The notes: a model not told the origin generated them from the letters alone. A DNA stretch of 38,750 nucleotides from W2P13-069 sp963590525 (GCA_963590525.1 CAVAPV010000016.1:1-38750); one strand, 5' to 3'. Positions 8,431 to 17,531 are shown, numbered from the stretch's first letter. Numbers and translations are program-made.

Positions 8431-9033
8431 GTGGACAAGATGCCCAAACTCGAATCCGAGAAGGCCCAAGTGCTCGAGCGCCTCAAGCGCGACGATCAAG
8501 CCTGTGAGACAGACGACGATTGGGACGAGCTGGACCGCGCGGCAGAGCTTGAAGAGCAAAAGGTCTTTGCAGAGGTTGCCGCTGCCAAGGTCGAGCGCGC
8601 CAAGATCGAGGCTCGCCATCTAGAGCGCGAGCGCCAGATGCGCGAGGCCGCGGCAAAGGAGCTCAAGCGCGAGCAAAGGTCTGCAAAAACCTCTAAGGCC
8701 TCTGTTAAAGAAGAAGACCTCACAGAGGAGGAGCGCTTGCTGCGCCGCGCTCAGATTGCCGCACGCGATGGTGTTCAGCTGCGCCGCACTGCCACGATGG
8801 CTGTCTTCTTGGCTGCTTTGGGCGTTGTAGAGGGGCTTTTTGGTTTCTTGCGCTCTAACATGGCTGTGGCGGCAGTGGGCGTTATCTTGGTTGTCTTCTG
8901 CCTGGCCTACTATCTCAAGCTGCGCCCGCGTGTTAAGGCCGCTGTCGAGCACTTTGAGATCCTCAACGCAGAGCTCGAGGAGTACCGCGCAAATAATCCC
9001 TCTGCCTCATCTGAGCCTGAGCAAGCACAGTAG
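8431..9033 (+). CDS. Small coiled-coil membrane protein of unknown function
   Basis: The 200-residue protein has an acidic and then strongly charged N-terminal half (residues ~1-110, Glu/Arg/Ala/Lys rich, probable coiled coil). Two hydrophobic helices follow (ATMAVFLAALGVVEGLFGFL and NMAVAAVGVILVVFCLAYYL), then a short acidic tail. The shape suggests a cytoplasmic coil anchored by a membrane hairpin. It starts with GTG, preceded by AAGGAG 10 nt upstream; a likely -10 (TATTCT) is at 8387-8392 with no good -35. It stands alone as a single-gene unit, and I do not recognise the family. Confidence 0.75.
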   Translation: MDKMPKLESEKAQVLERLKRDDQACETDDDWDELDRAAELEEQKVFAEVAAAKVERAKIEARHLERERQMREAAAKELKREQRSAKTSKASVKEEDLTEEERLLRRAQIAARDGVQLRRTATMAVFLAALGVVEGLFGFLRSNMAVAAVGVILVVFCLAYYLKLRPRVKAAVEHFEILNAELEEYRANNPSASSEPEQAQ

Positions 9034-9373
9034 GCAACAGGCCGTCGAGGGTACAGCGCACAGCTTGACTACAGCGTCCTTGCGGTTTGCCTGCGACCAG
9101 CTTTGCGGCAGGAGGCCTCGCTTGGCAGTGCGTCGGTGCTGGTAAAGAGCCGATGCTTGCGTCAACAACGCCGCTGACCCCAAGAAGCCGCTGCTTGCAG
9201 TGACCGCAGCTGCAGTCGCAGCCGTTCTCAGCTCATGCAAGGCGCTGCTTTCCTTGCTGTTTTTTGCTGGCAAACCCTAACGGCACGCGCCTCAACTGCG
9301 TGCTCGTCTGCCTTTGCGTCGCAGGGCTGCTGTAGGATAACGGCGAGAAACATCATTTTGAGAGGTTGGCTAG
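9034..9373. other. Non-coding spacer before the DUF3516 helicase gene
   Basis: The 340 bp hold no believable gene on either strand and no terminator with a U-tract. TGTAGGATAAC at 9331-9341 looks like a -10 region (TAGGAT) about 35 bp before the next start codon, but no matching -35 is visible. Confidence 0.35.
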
Positions 9374-11989
9374 ATGACTGATCAGCAATTACAGCACGAT
9401 CCCAGCGGCACCACTGCGCCAGACCAGCAGCAAGAAGCTCCAGAACAGGACGCTACGGCTTACGCATCGCTTGGCGCCTTGGCAGATCGCATCTGGAACG
9501 AGCAAGGCCAGGATGCAGATGCGGTGGATGTCTTTGAGGCTTTTGCCGATTGGGCCGCCAACCGCGGCATAGAGTTGTGGCCGCATCAAGAAGACGCGTT
9601 GCTCGCCCTCATGAGCGGCAACCACGTTATCTTGGGCACTCCCACTGGCTCGGGTAAATCCATGGTGGCCTTGGGCATGCACTTCTTGGCGCTTTGCCGC
9701 GACCAGGTCTCCTTTTACACCGCGCCTATCAAAGCCCTGGTGAGCGAGAAGTTCTTTTATTTGGCAGAGGTCTTTGGCCGCGATTTTGTGGGCATGATCA
9801 CAGGAGATAGCGCTATCAACCCCAACGCGCCCATCATCTGCTGCACGGCAGAGATCCTGGCCAACCGCGCTTTGGCGCAAGGCCCGGATGCGGATATTTC
9901 CTACGTGGCCATGGATGAGTTCCATTTCTATGCAGACTCAGATCGCGGTTGGGCTTGGCAAGTACCCCTGCTAGAGCTCACTCATACCGGCTTTTTGCTC
10001 ATGAGCGCCACCTTGGGCGACACCTCGGTCATCGCCAAGCATTTGGAGGAGAGGACTAACCGCAAGGTCGATATCATCGACAACGCACAGCGCCCTGTGC
10101 CCTTGAGCTTCAAATACGAGACAACGCCGCTTGAGGGCACGGTGGAGATAGCCCTGCGCGAGGGCGAGGCGCCCATATACGTCGTGCACTTTAGCCAAGA
10201 TGCCGCCATCGCCAGTGCGCAGGCCTTGGCCAGCTACGGCGTGGCAACCAAAGAGCAGCGTGCCGCTATCAAAGAAGCCTCCAAGGGCACGAGCTTTAAC
10301 ACGGCATTTGGCAAGATCTTGCAGCGCCTGCTGGGTTGCGGCGTGGGTGTGCACCATGCCGGCATGCTGCCGCGCTATCGCCTGCTGGTCGAGAAGCTGG
10401 CCCAAGAGGGGCTGTTGCCGGTTATCTGCGGTACGGATACCTTGGGTGTGGGCATCAACGTGCCCATCCATACGGTCCTGCTCACCGCGCTCACCAAGTA
10501 CGACGGCTACCGCCAGCGCAAGCTCAACGCGCGCGAGTTTCATCAGATAGCCGGCCGTGCGGGTCGCAGCGGCTTTGACACAGAGGGCGTGGTCATCGCC
10601 TTGGCGCCAGAGCACGAGATAGAAAACGCCAAGCTTCGCGCCAAAGCGGGAAACGACCCCAAAAAACAGCGCAAGATCAAGCTCAAGAAGGCGCCGGAGA
10701 ACTTTGTCAACTGGAACGAGCAGGCCTTCACGCGCCTCATAGAGGCTGTGCCGGAGCCTCTCAAACCGCGCATGCGCATCACGCATTCCATGGTGCTGTC
10801 TATGGTTGAGCACGGGGGAGACGCCAAAGCCCGCGTAGACGCCCTTATCGGCGTCTGCCATCAGACGGACGAGGAGAAGGCCAAGCTGCGTGTTCGCGCA
10901 GATGAGATCTTTACTACGCTCATCGATGCCGGCGTGGTTCAGGTCGAGCAAGATGAAGAAGGCAACCCGGATTATTTCACCACGGTGGACATGCCGCGTG
11001 ACCTTGCGCTCGACCAGCCGTTGTCGCCGTTCTTGCTGGCTGCGCTGGAGCTTTTGGACTTTGAGGACGAGAACTACGCGCTTGATGTCGTGAGCATGGT
11101 CGAGAGTACCTTGGAGGAGCCGCGCCAGATCCTGCGTGCACAGGAGCGCCGCGCGCGTGACCGCGCCATGGCGCAGATGAAGGCAGACGGCGTGGACTAT
11201 GACGAGCGCCTGGAAAAGATCCAGGAGGTCACCTACCCCAAACCGCTCGAGGAGCTTTTGAGCGGCGCGTTTGCCATGTACTGCGAAAGCGTGCCCTGGG
11301 CGCGTGACTTTGCCCTAAGCCCCAAGAGCATCCTGCGCGAGATGCTGGAGACGGGAGATACCTTCAAAAGCTACGTGAGCGCCTACAAGATCGCCCGCAG
11401 CGAGGGCCTGCTTTTGCGTTACCTGAGCGATGCCTTTAGGGTCTTGGACCGCACTATCCCGCTGGACAAACGCAACGAGCAGCTCGACGACATCGTGAGC
11501 TGGCTGGGTGTTGTGGTGCGCAGCGTGGACAGCAGCCTGGTGGACGAGTGGTCCAACCTGGGTAACCAGGATCTGGACGCCGCTCCGCCCACGGCGCAAG
11601 AGGCTATCGTGGCAGATCGCCGCGGCTTGCGCTTGCTGGTGCGCAACGCGTTGTTTGCCCGCGTGCGCCTCATGGCTCACGACCGCGCAGACGAGCTTGG
11701 GGCCCTGGATGCAGATTGGGGTTACGGCGAGCGCAAGTGGCGCAACGTCTTGAACGATTACTACGACGCCCACGAGGAGGTCTTGCTTACGGCAGATGCG
11801 CGCAGCGCGGCTTACGTGGATATAGACGAGTCAGACGAGCAAGAAGAGCTTGTTTGGCACGTGCGCCAGATCATCTGCGATGAGGACGCAGACCACGACT
11901 TTAGGATCACGGCAGATGTCGATCTTGTGGCTACGCAGGACGGCGGCGAGGTCATCTTCAAGAACTACAAAGCGTCTTTCTTTGATTAG
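9374..11989 (+). CDS. DEAD/DEAH-box (Ski2-like) helicase with DUF3516-type C-terminus
   Basis: This 871-residue superfamily 2 helicase belongs to the actinobacterial DUF3516 group, related to Ski2/Mtr4-type motors and thought to act on RNA or nucleoprotein; the substrate is not established. After a Gln/Asp-rich leader (1-~30) the motor shows Walker A PTGSGKS (90-96), motif Ia TAPIKALVSEKF, motif II DEFH (181-184), motif III SATLGD, then VHHAGMLPRYR, GTDTLGVGINVP and QIAGRAGRSG (391-400). DEFH instead of DEAH/DEVH is normal for this group. The C-terminal ~400 residues are the helical DUF3516-like part. The ATG has GAGAGG about 8 nt upstream. It sits alone between non-coding spacers, and a possible terminator follows. 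Confidence 0.85.
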   Translation: MTDQQLQHDPSGTTAPDQQQEAPEQDATAYASLGALADRIWNEQGQDADAVDVFEAFADWAANRGIELWPHQEDALLALMSGNHVILGTPTGSGKSMVALGMHFLALCRDQVSFYTAPIKALVSEKFFYLAEVFGRDFVGMITGDSAINPNAPIICCTAEILANRALAQGPDADISYVAMDEFHFYADSDRGWAWQVPLLELTHTGFLLMSATLGDTSVIAKHLEERTNRKVDIIDNAQRPVPLSFKYETTPLEGTVEIALREGEAPIYVVHFSQDAAIASAQALASYGVATKEQRAAIKEASKGTSFNTAFGKILQRLLGCGVGVHHAGMLPRYRLLVEKLAQEGLLPVICGTDTLGVGINVPIHTVLLTALTKYDGYRQRKLNAREFHQIAGRAGRSGFDTEGVVIALAPEHEIENAKLRAKAGNDPKKQRKIKLKKAPENFVNWNEQAFTRLIEAVPEPLKPRMRITHSMVLSMVEHGGDAKARVDALIGVCHQTDEEKAKLRVRADEIFTTLIDAGVVQVEQDEEGNPDYFTTVDMPRDLALDQPLSPFLLAALELLDFEDENYALDVVSMVESTLEEPRQILRAQERRARDRAMAQMKADGVDYDERLEKIQEVTYPKPLEELLSGAFAMYCESVPWARDFALSPKSILREMLETGDTFKSYVSAYKIARSEGLLLRYLSDAFRVLDRTIPLDKRNEQLDDIVSWLGVVVRSVDSSLVDEWSNLGNQDLDAAPPTAQEAIVADRRGLRLLVRNALFARVRLMAHDRADELGALDADWGYGERKWRNVLNDYYDAHEEVLLTADARSAAYVDIDESDEQEELVWHVRQIICDEDADHDFRITADVDLVATQDGGEVIFKNYKASFFD

Positions 11990-12010
11990 GGCGTCCTTGC
12001 AGTAAGCCAG

Positions 12011-12052
12011 GGGTGGTGGCGCTGCCGTCGGTGCTGCCACCATCGTCGTTTT
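12011..12052 (+). terminator. Possible terminator after the DUF3516 helicase gene
   Basis: GGTGGTGGC (12012-12020) pairs with GCCACCATC (12036-12044) with one mismatch, followed by GTCGTTTTAC. The loop is large, so this is a moderate call. Confidence 0.45.
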
Positions 12053-12097
12053 ACTCGGCATCTTTATGCGCATCGCCTTACGGGTTGGTGCTTTTCT

Positions 12098-12125
12098 TTG
12101 ACGCGCCCATCCACGCTGGTATGAT
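12098..12125 (+). promoter_or_regulatory. Promoter of the helD-like gene
   Basis: TTGACG (12098-12103) and TATGAT (12120-12125) are separated by 16 bp, giving a near-consensus housekeeping promoter. The leader to the ATG at 12158 is about 25 nt. Confidence 0.7.
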
Positions 12126-12157
12126 TCTTGGGACGTTTTTGCGATAGGAGTTATTTG

Positions 12158-14257
12158 ATGGACGAAGTATTTGCGCATGAGCAAGAGCATCTGAGCAAGA
12201 CCTATGCCAAGCTCGTCGAGATAGAGACCCAAAGCGCGCAGGCGCTCAAAGAGCGCTTGGGCGATGCCACCACAGACCGCAAGTCGATGATGGAGGAGCT
12301 CACCTGGGACTTTACCGGCGAGGTCAACGTCGAGACCTATGTAGAGATCGAGTCTATGCACAAGATCATCGACGCCTACAACCTGTCCAACGACATGGAC
12401 ATCGAGCGTTTGGACAAGGCACATCTGCTCAAGAAGCAGCCCTACTTTGCCAAGGTTTCTTTGCAGTTCAAGCCGGGCGCTCCTGTGCGCGACGTCTATA
12501 TCGGCACCGCAGGTATGACCGACGAGCGCGGCCGTCACTTTATCGTGGACTGGCGCAGCCCCGTGGCAGAGGTCTACTACAACCAGGCTAGCGGCCACAC
12601 CAGCTACGAGGCCAACGGGCGCACGGTTGAGTGCGAGCTTGTGACGCGCCGCCAGTTTGACATAGACCACGACAAGCTCAACGGCTGCTTTGACACCACC
12701 ATCGCCATCGAGGATCCACTGCTCCTGCAGTCGCTTGCACGTCAGCGCAGCGACAAGATGGCAGACATCACCACCACTATCCAAAAAGAGCAAAACGTCG
12801 TCGTGCGACACAAAGACGTGCCCGCCATGCTCGTCAACGGCATCGCCGGCTCGGGCAAGACGAGCGTGCTCTTGCAGCGCATCGCCTACCTGCTTTACCA
12901 AGACCGCCAAAACCTCGATCCGCGTAACGTATGGCTCATCACGCCCAACCCTGTCTTTGAGAGCTATATCGCCAACGTCTTGCCGGATATGGGCGAGGGC
13001 AACCCGCAGACTTGCACGTGGGCCGTCTTTGCCGAGCGTCTGGGCGCAGGTAACCGCGGCCTAGGCGGGGACGACGCCTTGGATACGCTTGCCGCGCTTG
13101 ACGACGTCGTGGTTAGTCTCAGCTTGGGCGATGGCGACTTTGCGGATATCCGCGTGGAGGACGAGGTTGTCATCAGCGCCGGTCAGGCAAAGAGCGCGTG
13201 GAACAAGTACCGCAAGTTCCCGGCAGGGCCGCATCGCGCATCGCTTGTTGTAGAGGATCTGCTGGAGCGCCTGGAAAACCGCATCAAGCGCCTTACCAAG
13301 GACGAGGACACGCAGATCTTGGTAAGCGAGCTCACGCCAGACGAGCAGCTGCGCTATTTTGGGCAGCACATCGCCGCCATCGACGATGACGACATGGAAG
13401 ACTACACGCGCCGCTATCTTGTTGCGCGCTATGCGGGCATCGAGGATAGGATTGAGGCAGCCGATTGGCTGCGCATCGAGCGCATAGGCATGCGCGCCTT
13501 TGGCAAGAAGAGCCTGAGCGCGCCGGAGTACCTGGGCCTCAAGATCGCGCTCACAGGCGTTGTGGACGCCGCTGCCAGGTACGTGATGATCGACGAGGTG
13601 CAGGATTACACCCAGGCGCAGCTCGTCGTTTTGGCCCGCTACTTTAAAAACGCGCATTTTCTGCTCTTGGGCGACCCCAACCAGGCTATTCGCGAGGGTA
13701 CGGCGCCTTGGGGCAAGATCAAGGAAGTCTTTGCCCAGGAGCGCGGTCAGGTCACCGAGTGCGAGCTCATGACGAGCTATCGCTCTACGCCGCAGGTCAC
13801 AGAGCTGTTTACGAGTCTTATGGATGCCCAAGACCGTCTCAAGACCAACAGCGTCCAGCGCGATGGAGCCGCTCCTGCGGTTCAGGCCTATGCGGATGAC
13901 GTGATGTGGGAGACGGTGCTCAAGGGCGCCGTGCGTGACGCTGCAGCCCGCCAAGAGCTTGCCGCTGTGGTCGCTGCGGATAAAAAGAGCCTCAAAGAGC
14001 TTGCAAGGCTTTTGGCAGACGAGGATGTCCAGCTCATGGACGGCAAGCGCGCCTTGCCGCAAAGCGGTGTCGTCTTGCTGGATGTGGCCTTGGCCAAGGG
14101 GCTGGAGTTTGACGAGGTGATCGTGCCAGACGCAAGCGCGGCTATCTACCCGCAAACTGAGCTCAGCCGTCATCGCCTCTACACGGCCATGAGCCGTGCC
14201 ACCAAGCGTTTGACGGTTTTGGCACGCAAGGAGCTCACACCGCTGCTTGCAAAATAG
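12158..14257 (+). CDS. helD: HelD-like RNA polymerase-recycling helicase (UvrD/Rep superfamily 1)
   Basis: The 699-residue protein has the architecture of HelD. A coiled-coil N-terminal arm (~1-90) is followed by a region with FIVDWRSPVAEVYYNQ, a hallmark of this family. Then come a split UvrD-type motor with Walker A GIAGSGKTS (228-236), Walker B/motif II IDEVQDYTQAQL (DEVQ 479-482), LLGDPNQAI (motif III), MTSYRSTPQV (motif IV), and the final motifs GLEFDEVIVPDA and LYTAMSRATKRL. HelD binds stalled RNA polymerase and uses ATP to release DNA and RNA; this role is known from Bacillus and mycobacterial homologues. ATG 12158 was chosen for TAGGAG at 12145-12150 and the promoter just upstream. 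It is monocistronic. Confidence 0.85.
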   Translation: MDEVFAHEQEHLSKTYAKLVEIETQSAQALKERLGDATTDRKSMMEELTWDFTGEVNVETYVEIESMHKIIDAYNLSNDMDIERLDKAHLLKKQPYFAKVSLQFKPGAPVRDVYIGTAGMTDERGRHFIVDWRSPVAEVYYNQASGHTSYEANGRTVECELVTRRQFDIDHDKLNGCFDTTIAIEDPLLLQSLARQRSDKMADITTTIQKEQNVVVRHKDVPAMLVNGIAGSGKTSVLLQRIAYLLYQDRQNLDPRNVWLITPNPVFESYIANVLPDMGEGNPQTCTWAVFAERLGAGNRGLGGDDALDTLAALDDVVVSLSLGDGDFADIRVEDEVVISAGQAKSAWNKYRKFPAGPHRASLVVEDLLERLENRIKRLTKDEDTQILVSELTPDEQLRYFGQHIAAIDDDDMEDYTRRYLVARYAGIEDRIEAADWLRIERIGMRAFGKKSLSAPEYLGLKIALTGVVDAAARYVMIDEVQDYTQAQLVVLARYFKNAHFLLLGDPNQAIREGTAPWGKIKEVFAQERGQVTECELMTSYRSTPQVTELFTSLMDAQDRLKTNSVQRDGAAPAVQAYADDVMWETVLKGAVRDAAARQELAAVVAADKKSLKELARLLADEDVQLMDGKRALPQSGVVLLDVALAKGLEFDEVIVPDASAAIYPQTELSRHRLYTAMSRATKRLTVLARKELTPLLAK

Positions 14258-14454
14258 GGGACGCGCATGCGCGGCCGCCGGCTTTGGGTTTGGCGGCCCG
14301 CTGCAGCAATGTTGCTGCGGCAATACTGCTGCGGCAATGTTGCCTGCGCAAGATATGCCGCGGCTTGCCCTTGCGCCAGCAGCGCCTGCTATGCTCGACG
14401 TGCAGGGTTAATGCTGCACTGCAGACACATCTTCAATCTAGAGGGGAGCACCTC

Positions 14455-14823
14455 ATGGACTTTATCGCACGCTGGATCGCCACTGCCGTAGCCGCCGCCG
14501 TTGCGGTCTTCTTGCTGCCGGGCATCGCTGTCACGGGTGGGACCTCTGCCTTTATCCCCGTTGTGGCCTTTGCGCTGATACTCGCCTTGATCGACTGCAC
14601 GATCAAGCCCATCCTGCAGTTCATCGGCGCGCCCATCAGCATCCTCACCTTGGGTATCTTCTATATCATGATCAACGCCCTGTTGCTCTATCTGGCGTCT
14701 GCCGTCTCTATCGCGCTCTTTGGCACGGGCATCGTCATCGCCTCTTGGTGGTCGGCGCTCATCGCCGCGATCATCATCGGCATCGTGACAAGCATCATGG
14801 AGGCCATCTTAGGCGTCGATTAG
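14455..14823 (+). CDS. Phage holin family / YvlD-like four-helix membrane protein
   Basis: The 122-residue protein is almost entirely four transmembrane helices with short loops. It contains the family pattern 'LALIDCTIKPILQFIGAPI' and 'LTLGIFYIMINALLLYL', which marks the phage_holin_4_2/YvlD (DUF360) family. Despite the name, these chromosomal proteins are not lytic holins; YvlD lies in a Bacillus cell-envelope-stress operon, and their biochemical function is unknown. ATG 14455 has GAGGGGAG 5-6 nt upstream, and a likely -10 (TATGCT) lies near 14388. The longer frame back to 14284 has no ribosome-binding site. The scaffold gap begins nine bases after its stop, so downstream context is lost. 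Confidence 0.8.
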   Translation: MDFIARWIATAVAAAVAVFLLPGIAVTGGTSAFIPVVAFALILALIDCTIKPILQFIGAPISILTLGIFYIMINALLLYLASAVSIALFGTGIVIASWWSALIAAIIIGIVTSIMEAILGVD

Positions 14824-14832
14824 ATACTGTCC

Positions 14833-14842
14833 NNNNNNNNNN
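14833..14842. other. Assembly gap (10 N)
   Basis: Ten N bases join two contigs inside a block of duplicated hairpin repeats, which is probably why assembly broke here. The true distance and content are unknown. Confidence 0.99.
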
Positions 14843-14856
14843 TGGCGCGCAGGAAG

Positions 14857-14906
14857 CCCTGCGCGCCTGACGGCACGCCTGATTACGTCGCGCCTAACGG
14901 CGCGAC
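14857..14906. repeat. 50-bp double-hairpin repeat, copy 1
   Basis: The unit contains two small stems: GCGCGCCTGACGGCACGC (one mismatched pair) and GTCGCGCCTAACGGCGCGAC (perfect). It recurs at 15037-15086 with a single base difference, which restores a perfect first stem there. Confidence 0.85.
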
Positions 14907-14952
14907 AATCATGAGCTCTTAGGTAAAGATGGTTCGCGAAGTGCCGACAATT

Positions 14953-15016
14953 CGCAGGTGCACGTAGGGGAGAGCACTGCTCTCCCGGTAGGTTGCTGTG
15001 ACGTGCAAGGGTCATG
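14953..15016. repeat. GTAGGGG hairpin repeat, copy 1
   Basis: A member of an interspersed family with the layout CAGGTGCACGTAGGGG-stem-TAGGTTG. Here the stem is GGGAGAGCA/TGCTCTCCC (within 14967-14986). Related copies are at 15083-15111 (inverted, core only), 28854-28970, 29043-29161 and 38624-38672. Confidence 0.75.
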
Positions 15017-15036
15017 TACCCACGTCGCTCCAAAAA

Positions 15037-15086
15037 CCCTGCGTGCCTGACGGCACGCCTGATTACGTCGCGCCTAACGGCGCGAC
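15037..15086. repeat. 50-bp double-hairpin repeat, copy 2
   Basis: It matches 14857-14906 at 49 of 50 positions, in the same orientation, 180 bp downstream. Confidence 0.85.
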
Positions 15087-15111
15087 CGGGCGGGCAGTGC
15101 CCGCCCCTGCG
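15083..15111. repeat. GTAGGGG-family hairpin core, inverted copy 2
   Basis: Read on the minus strand this is GCAGGGGCGGGCACTGCCC, followed by GCCCGG. This matches the family core with a GGGCGGGCA/TGCCCGCCC stem. Together with copy 1 in the other orientation it brackets the second 50-bp repeat. Confidence 0.6.
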
Positions 15112-15183
15112 CGTGCTTGCGAACCGCTGATACCTGTACTGTTCCCTTGGATGCGGCCCGCACGGCATGCCGACTGGCTTGCG

Positions 15184-16200
15184 CTAGCAGATGCGCGGAA
15201 GCTGCTCGCCAACCAGCATGTCCAAGATGCGCTTGCTGCCAAAGCCCGTGCGCAGGTAGACGCGTCCTTCTCCTTCTTCGACTTGGCCGATGATAGCTGC
15301 TTCTTTGCCGTATTTGCTGGCACGCATGGCCGCAAGGGCGGCATCTGCAGCCTCGGGCGCTACGACGCATACCATCTTGCCCTCGTTGGCCACCTGGAAG
15401 ACGTCGTAACCCAGCATCTCGCAAGCGCCGCGCACCTGGTCGTGCACGGGCACCTCTAGCTCATCGATGCAGATATCCGTGCCGCTCATATCTGCAAACT
15501 CGTTGAGCGTGCTGGCCAAGCCGCCGCGTGTTGGATCCCTAAACGCACGCACGCTGCCTGCGGGGCAAGCGTCTAGCACGTTGCCGATGAGATGGTTGAG
15601 CGGCGCGGCGTCTGTCTCTATCTGCGTCTCGAAGCTCAGCTCCTCGCGCGTGGAGATGATGGCGATGCCGTGGTCGCCAATAGAGCCGCTTACAAGCACT
15701 TTGTCGCCGGGACGGATGTTGCGGCCGCTTAGGCTCACGCCTTCGCGCAGCTCGCCGATGCCGGCGGTGTTGATGTAGATGCCGTCGCCGTGACCGCGGT
15801 TGACGACCTTGGTGTCGCCGGTGACGATCTCGACCCCGGCTTCTTTGGCGGTGGCTGCCATGCTGGCGCAGATACGGCGCAAGTCAGACAGCGGATAGCC
15901 TTCCTCGAGCACAAAAGCGCAGCTCAGATAGCGCGGGATGGCGCCGCTGGTTGCCACGTCGTTGACGGTGCCGCACACGGCCAGATGCCCGATGTCTCCT
16001 CCGGGAAAGAAATGCGGAGTCACCACGAAGGTGTCGGTAGAAAAGGCGAGCTTGCTTGCGGGGATGTCCAAGACGGCGGCATCGTCGCCGGTCTTGAGCT
16101 TATCGCCGGCATATGCCTCAAAGAACAGCTGCTCGATGATGTCGCGCATCATGGTGCCGCCGCTGCCGTGGGCCATAAGTACGGTGTCGCTTTGGTTCAT
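15184..16200 (-). CDS. hypE: Hydrogenase maturation factor HypE
   Basis: The 338-residue protein belongs to the PurM/SelD-like ATP-binding superfamily. HypE dehydrates the carbamoyl group placed by HypF on its C-terminal cysteine to a thiocyanate, the source of the cyanide ligands of [NiFe]-hydrogenase. Visible are the start AHGSGGTMMRDII, the nucleotide-site motif TGDDAAVLD, FFPGGDIGHLAVCGTVND, GDTKVV, AFRDPTRGGLASTLNEFA, and the essential end LPRIC with the acceptor Cys as last residue. The ATG has AGGAGG 10 nt upstream. A perfect -10 (TATAAT) is upstream. No other hyp or hydrogenase gene is in the window; partners may lie beyond the nearby assembly gap or elsewhere. Confidence 0.93.
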   Translation of the reverse strand: MNQSDTVLMAHGSGGTMMRDIIEQLFFEAYAGDKLKTGDDAAVLDIPASKLAFSTDTFVVTPHFFPGGDIGHLAVCGTVNDVATSGAIPRYLSCAFVLEEGYPLSDLRRICASMAATAKEAGVEIVTGDTKVVNRGHGDGIYINTAGIGELREGVSLSGRNIRPGDKVLVSGSIGDHGIAIISTREELSFETQIETDAAPLNHLIGNVLDACPAGSVRAFRDPTRGGLASTLNEFADMSGTDICIDELEVPVHDQVRGACEMLGYDVFQVANEGKMVCVVAPEAADAALAAMRASKYGKEAAIIGQVEEGEGRVYLRTGFGSKRILDMLVGEQLPRIC

Positions 16201-16230
16201 GGGTAGACCTCCTGTTGTTTGCTGCCTTGC

Positions 16231-16236
16231 ATTATA
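16231..16236 (-). promoter_or_regulatory. -10 element of the hypE promoter
   Basis: The complement reads TATAAT, 30 nt upstream of the hypE ATG. The -35 position is poor, so an activator or extended contacts may be needed. Confidence 0.5.
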
Positions 16237-16481
16237 GGCTGCGCGGCGTGCGGCGCCTGTGCCGCTGCAAAGCGCGCGGCATCAAGGGCGCTATCGAGGT
16301 CAGGTGCGGTTGCGTTGCCTGTCGGGTTGCTCGCGGCCGTCCGGCGGCGCTTGTTAGCGCAGCGCCAGGCTAGCGCTTACGGCCGATTGCCTGCAGCGTT
16401 CGACACTGCAGCGCCGCGTCCGCGTATTGTGTTGCTTGCTGCGTGCGTGCGCTAGAACAAGAGAGGCTAAGGCAAGAGCAG

Positions 16482-17531
16482 CTAGAACAAGAAGATGAAG
16501 AGCTTGGCCAGCACAAAGCCGATCAGCCCGCAGCATGGGAACGTCAAGATCCAGGCCAAGACCATGTTCTTGGCGATCTCCCAACGGACCTCTTTGGCGT
16601 TTTTGGCGGCGCCCACGCCCATGATGGCGCTGGTAGAGCAATGGCTCGTAGAGACGGGCATGCCCGTAAGCGAGCTTACGAGCAAGGTGATGACGGTAGA
16701 TACGCTGGCAGAGACGCCTTGGTATTTCTCGAGCGTGACCATGTCCATGGCAACGGATTTGATGATGCGCTTGCCGCCCACGGCTGTGCCCAAGCTGATG
16801 GCCAACGAGCAGATGATCATGAGCCACAGGGGAAACCCGTCGGCGCTGGGGCTTGAGCTGCCAAAGCTCAAAGCGATGCCCAAAAGGGCGATGGACATGA
16901 ACTTCTGGCCGTCTTGCGCGCCGTGCAAAAAGCTCAGTGCAACAGCGCAGACGTCTTGGATGATGGTAAAGGCCTTGTTGGCGCGGTAGCGGTTTGCCGT
17001 GGCAAAGAGCTTTTCTACGAGCTTGACCACAACCCAGCCCAAGGCAAAGCCAATGAACAAGGAGAACAACATGCCGTAGATGACCTTGGCCCACTCGGCC
17101 GGCACGACGCCCGCCCAACCGCTGCAGGCGATGGCTCCGCCGGTGATGCCGGCGATGAGCATGTGGCTCTTGGACGCGGGGATGCCCATGAACCAGCAGA
17201 ACACGCCCCATATGATGGCTGCTGTCATCGCAGCCATGAGCGCAAGCAGCGCCGCGTGCGTGTCTGTGCCAAAGTCCACCATTCCAAACATCGTGTGCGC
17301 AACGGCGGTGGAGATGTAGGTCATGCCGATAAGGCCCACGAGATTGAAGATGGCTGCCAAGCCGATGGCGACGTTGGGGCGCATGCAACGCGTAGAGACG
17401 GCGGTTGCGATGGCGTTGGGGGCATCGGTGACGCCGGAGATGCAGGTCACGCCCAAGACGAGGACGAGGATGATGAGCAGGATGGGGTGCTCGGCTGCCT
17501 GCGTCATAAAGGCCGTGAGAGTAAGAGACAT
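16482..17531 (-). CDS. pit: Inorganic phosphate transporter, Pit family
   Basis: This 349-residue polytopic protein (about ten hydrophobic segments) belongs to the PiT family of low-affinity phosphate symporters. The two family signatures are present in diverged form: GVTDAPNAIATAVSTR near the N-terminus and SFLHGAQDGQKFM in the middle. Also present are 'GIPASKSHMLIAGITGGAI' and 'GMPVSTSHCSTSAIMGVG', the paired PxSxSH repeats. ATG 17531 was chosen because AAAGGGA lies about 9 nt upstream and the protein then starts at the first helix; the 96 extra codons of the open frame upstream look non-coding. No phoU-like DUF47 gene accompanies it. It complements the high-affinity pst operon at the window end. 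Confidence 0.9.
   Translation of the reverse strand: MSLTLTAFMTQAAEHPILLIILVLVLGVTCISGVTDAPNAIATAVSTRCMRPNVAIGLAAIFNLVGLIGMTYISTAVAHTMFGMVDFGTDTHAALLALMAAMTAAIIWGVFCWFMGIPASKSHMLIAGITGGAIACSGWAGVVPAEWAKVIYGMLFSLFIGFALGWVVVKLVEKLFATANRYRANKAFTIIQDVCAVALSFLHGAQDGQKFMSIALLGIALSFGSSSPSADGFPLWLMIICSLAISLGTAVGGKRIIKSVAMDMVTLEKYQGVSASVSTVITLLVSSLTGMPVSTSHCSTSAIMGVGAAKNAKEVRWEIAKNMVLAWILTFPCCGLIGFVLAKLFIFLF

Noticed and set aside
13061..14323. 420-codon open frame antisense to the helD gene
   Set aside because: It lies opposite a gene with full motifs, has no ribosome-binding site, and reads like a GC-rich shadow frame.
14857..15111. Repeat block considered as a CRISPR array
   Set aside because: There are only two units 180 bp apart, with internal hairpins, no regular spacers and no cas genes.
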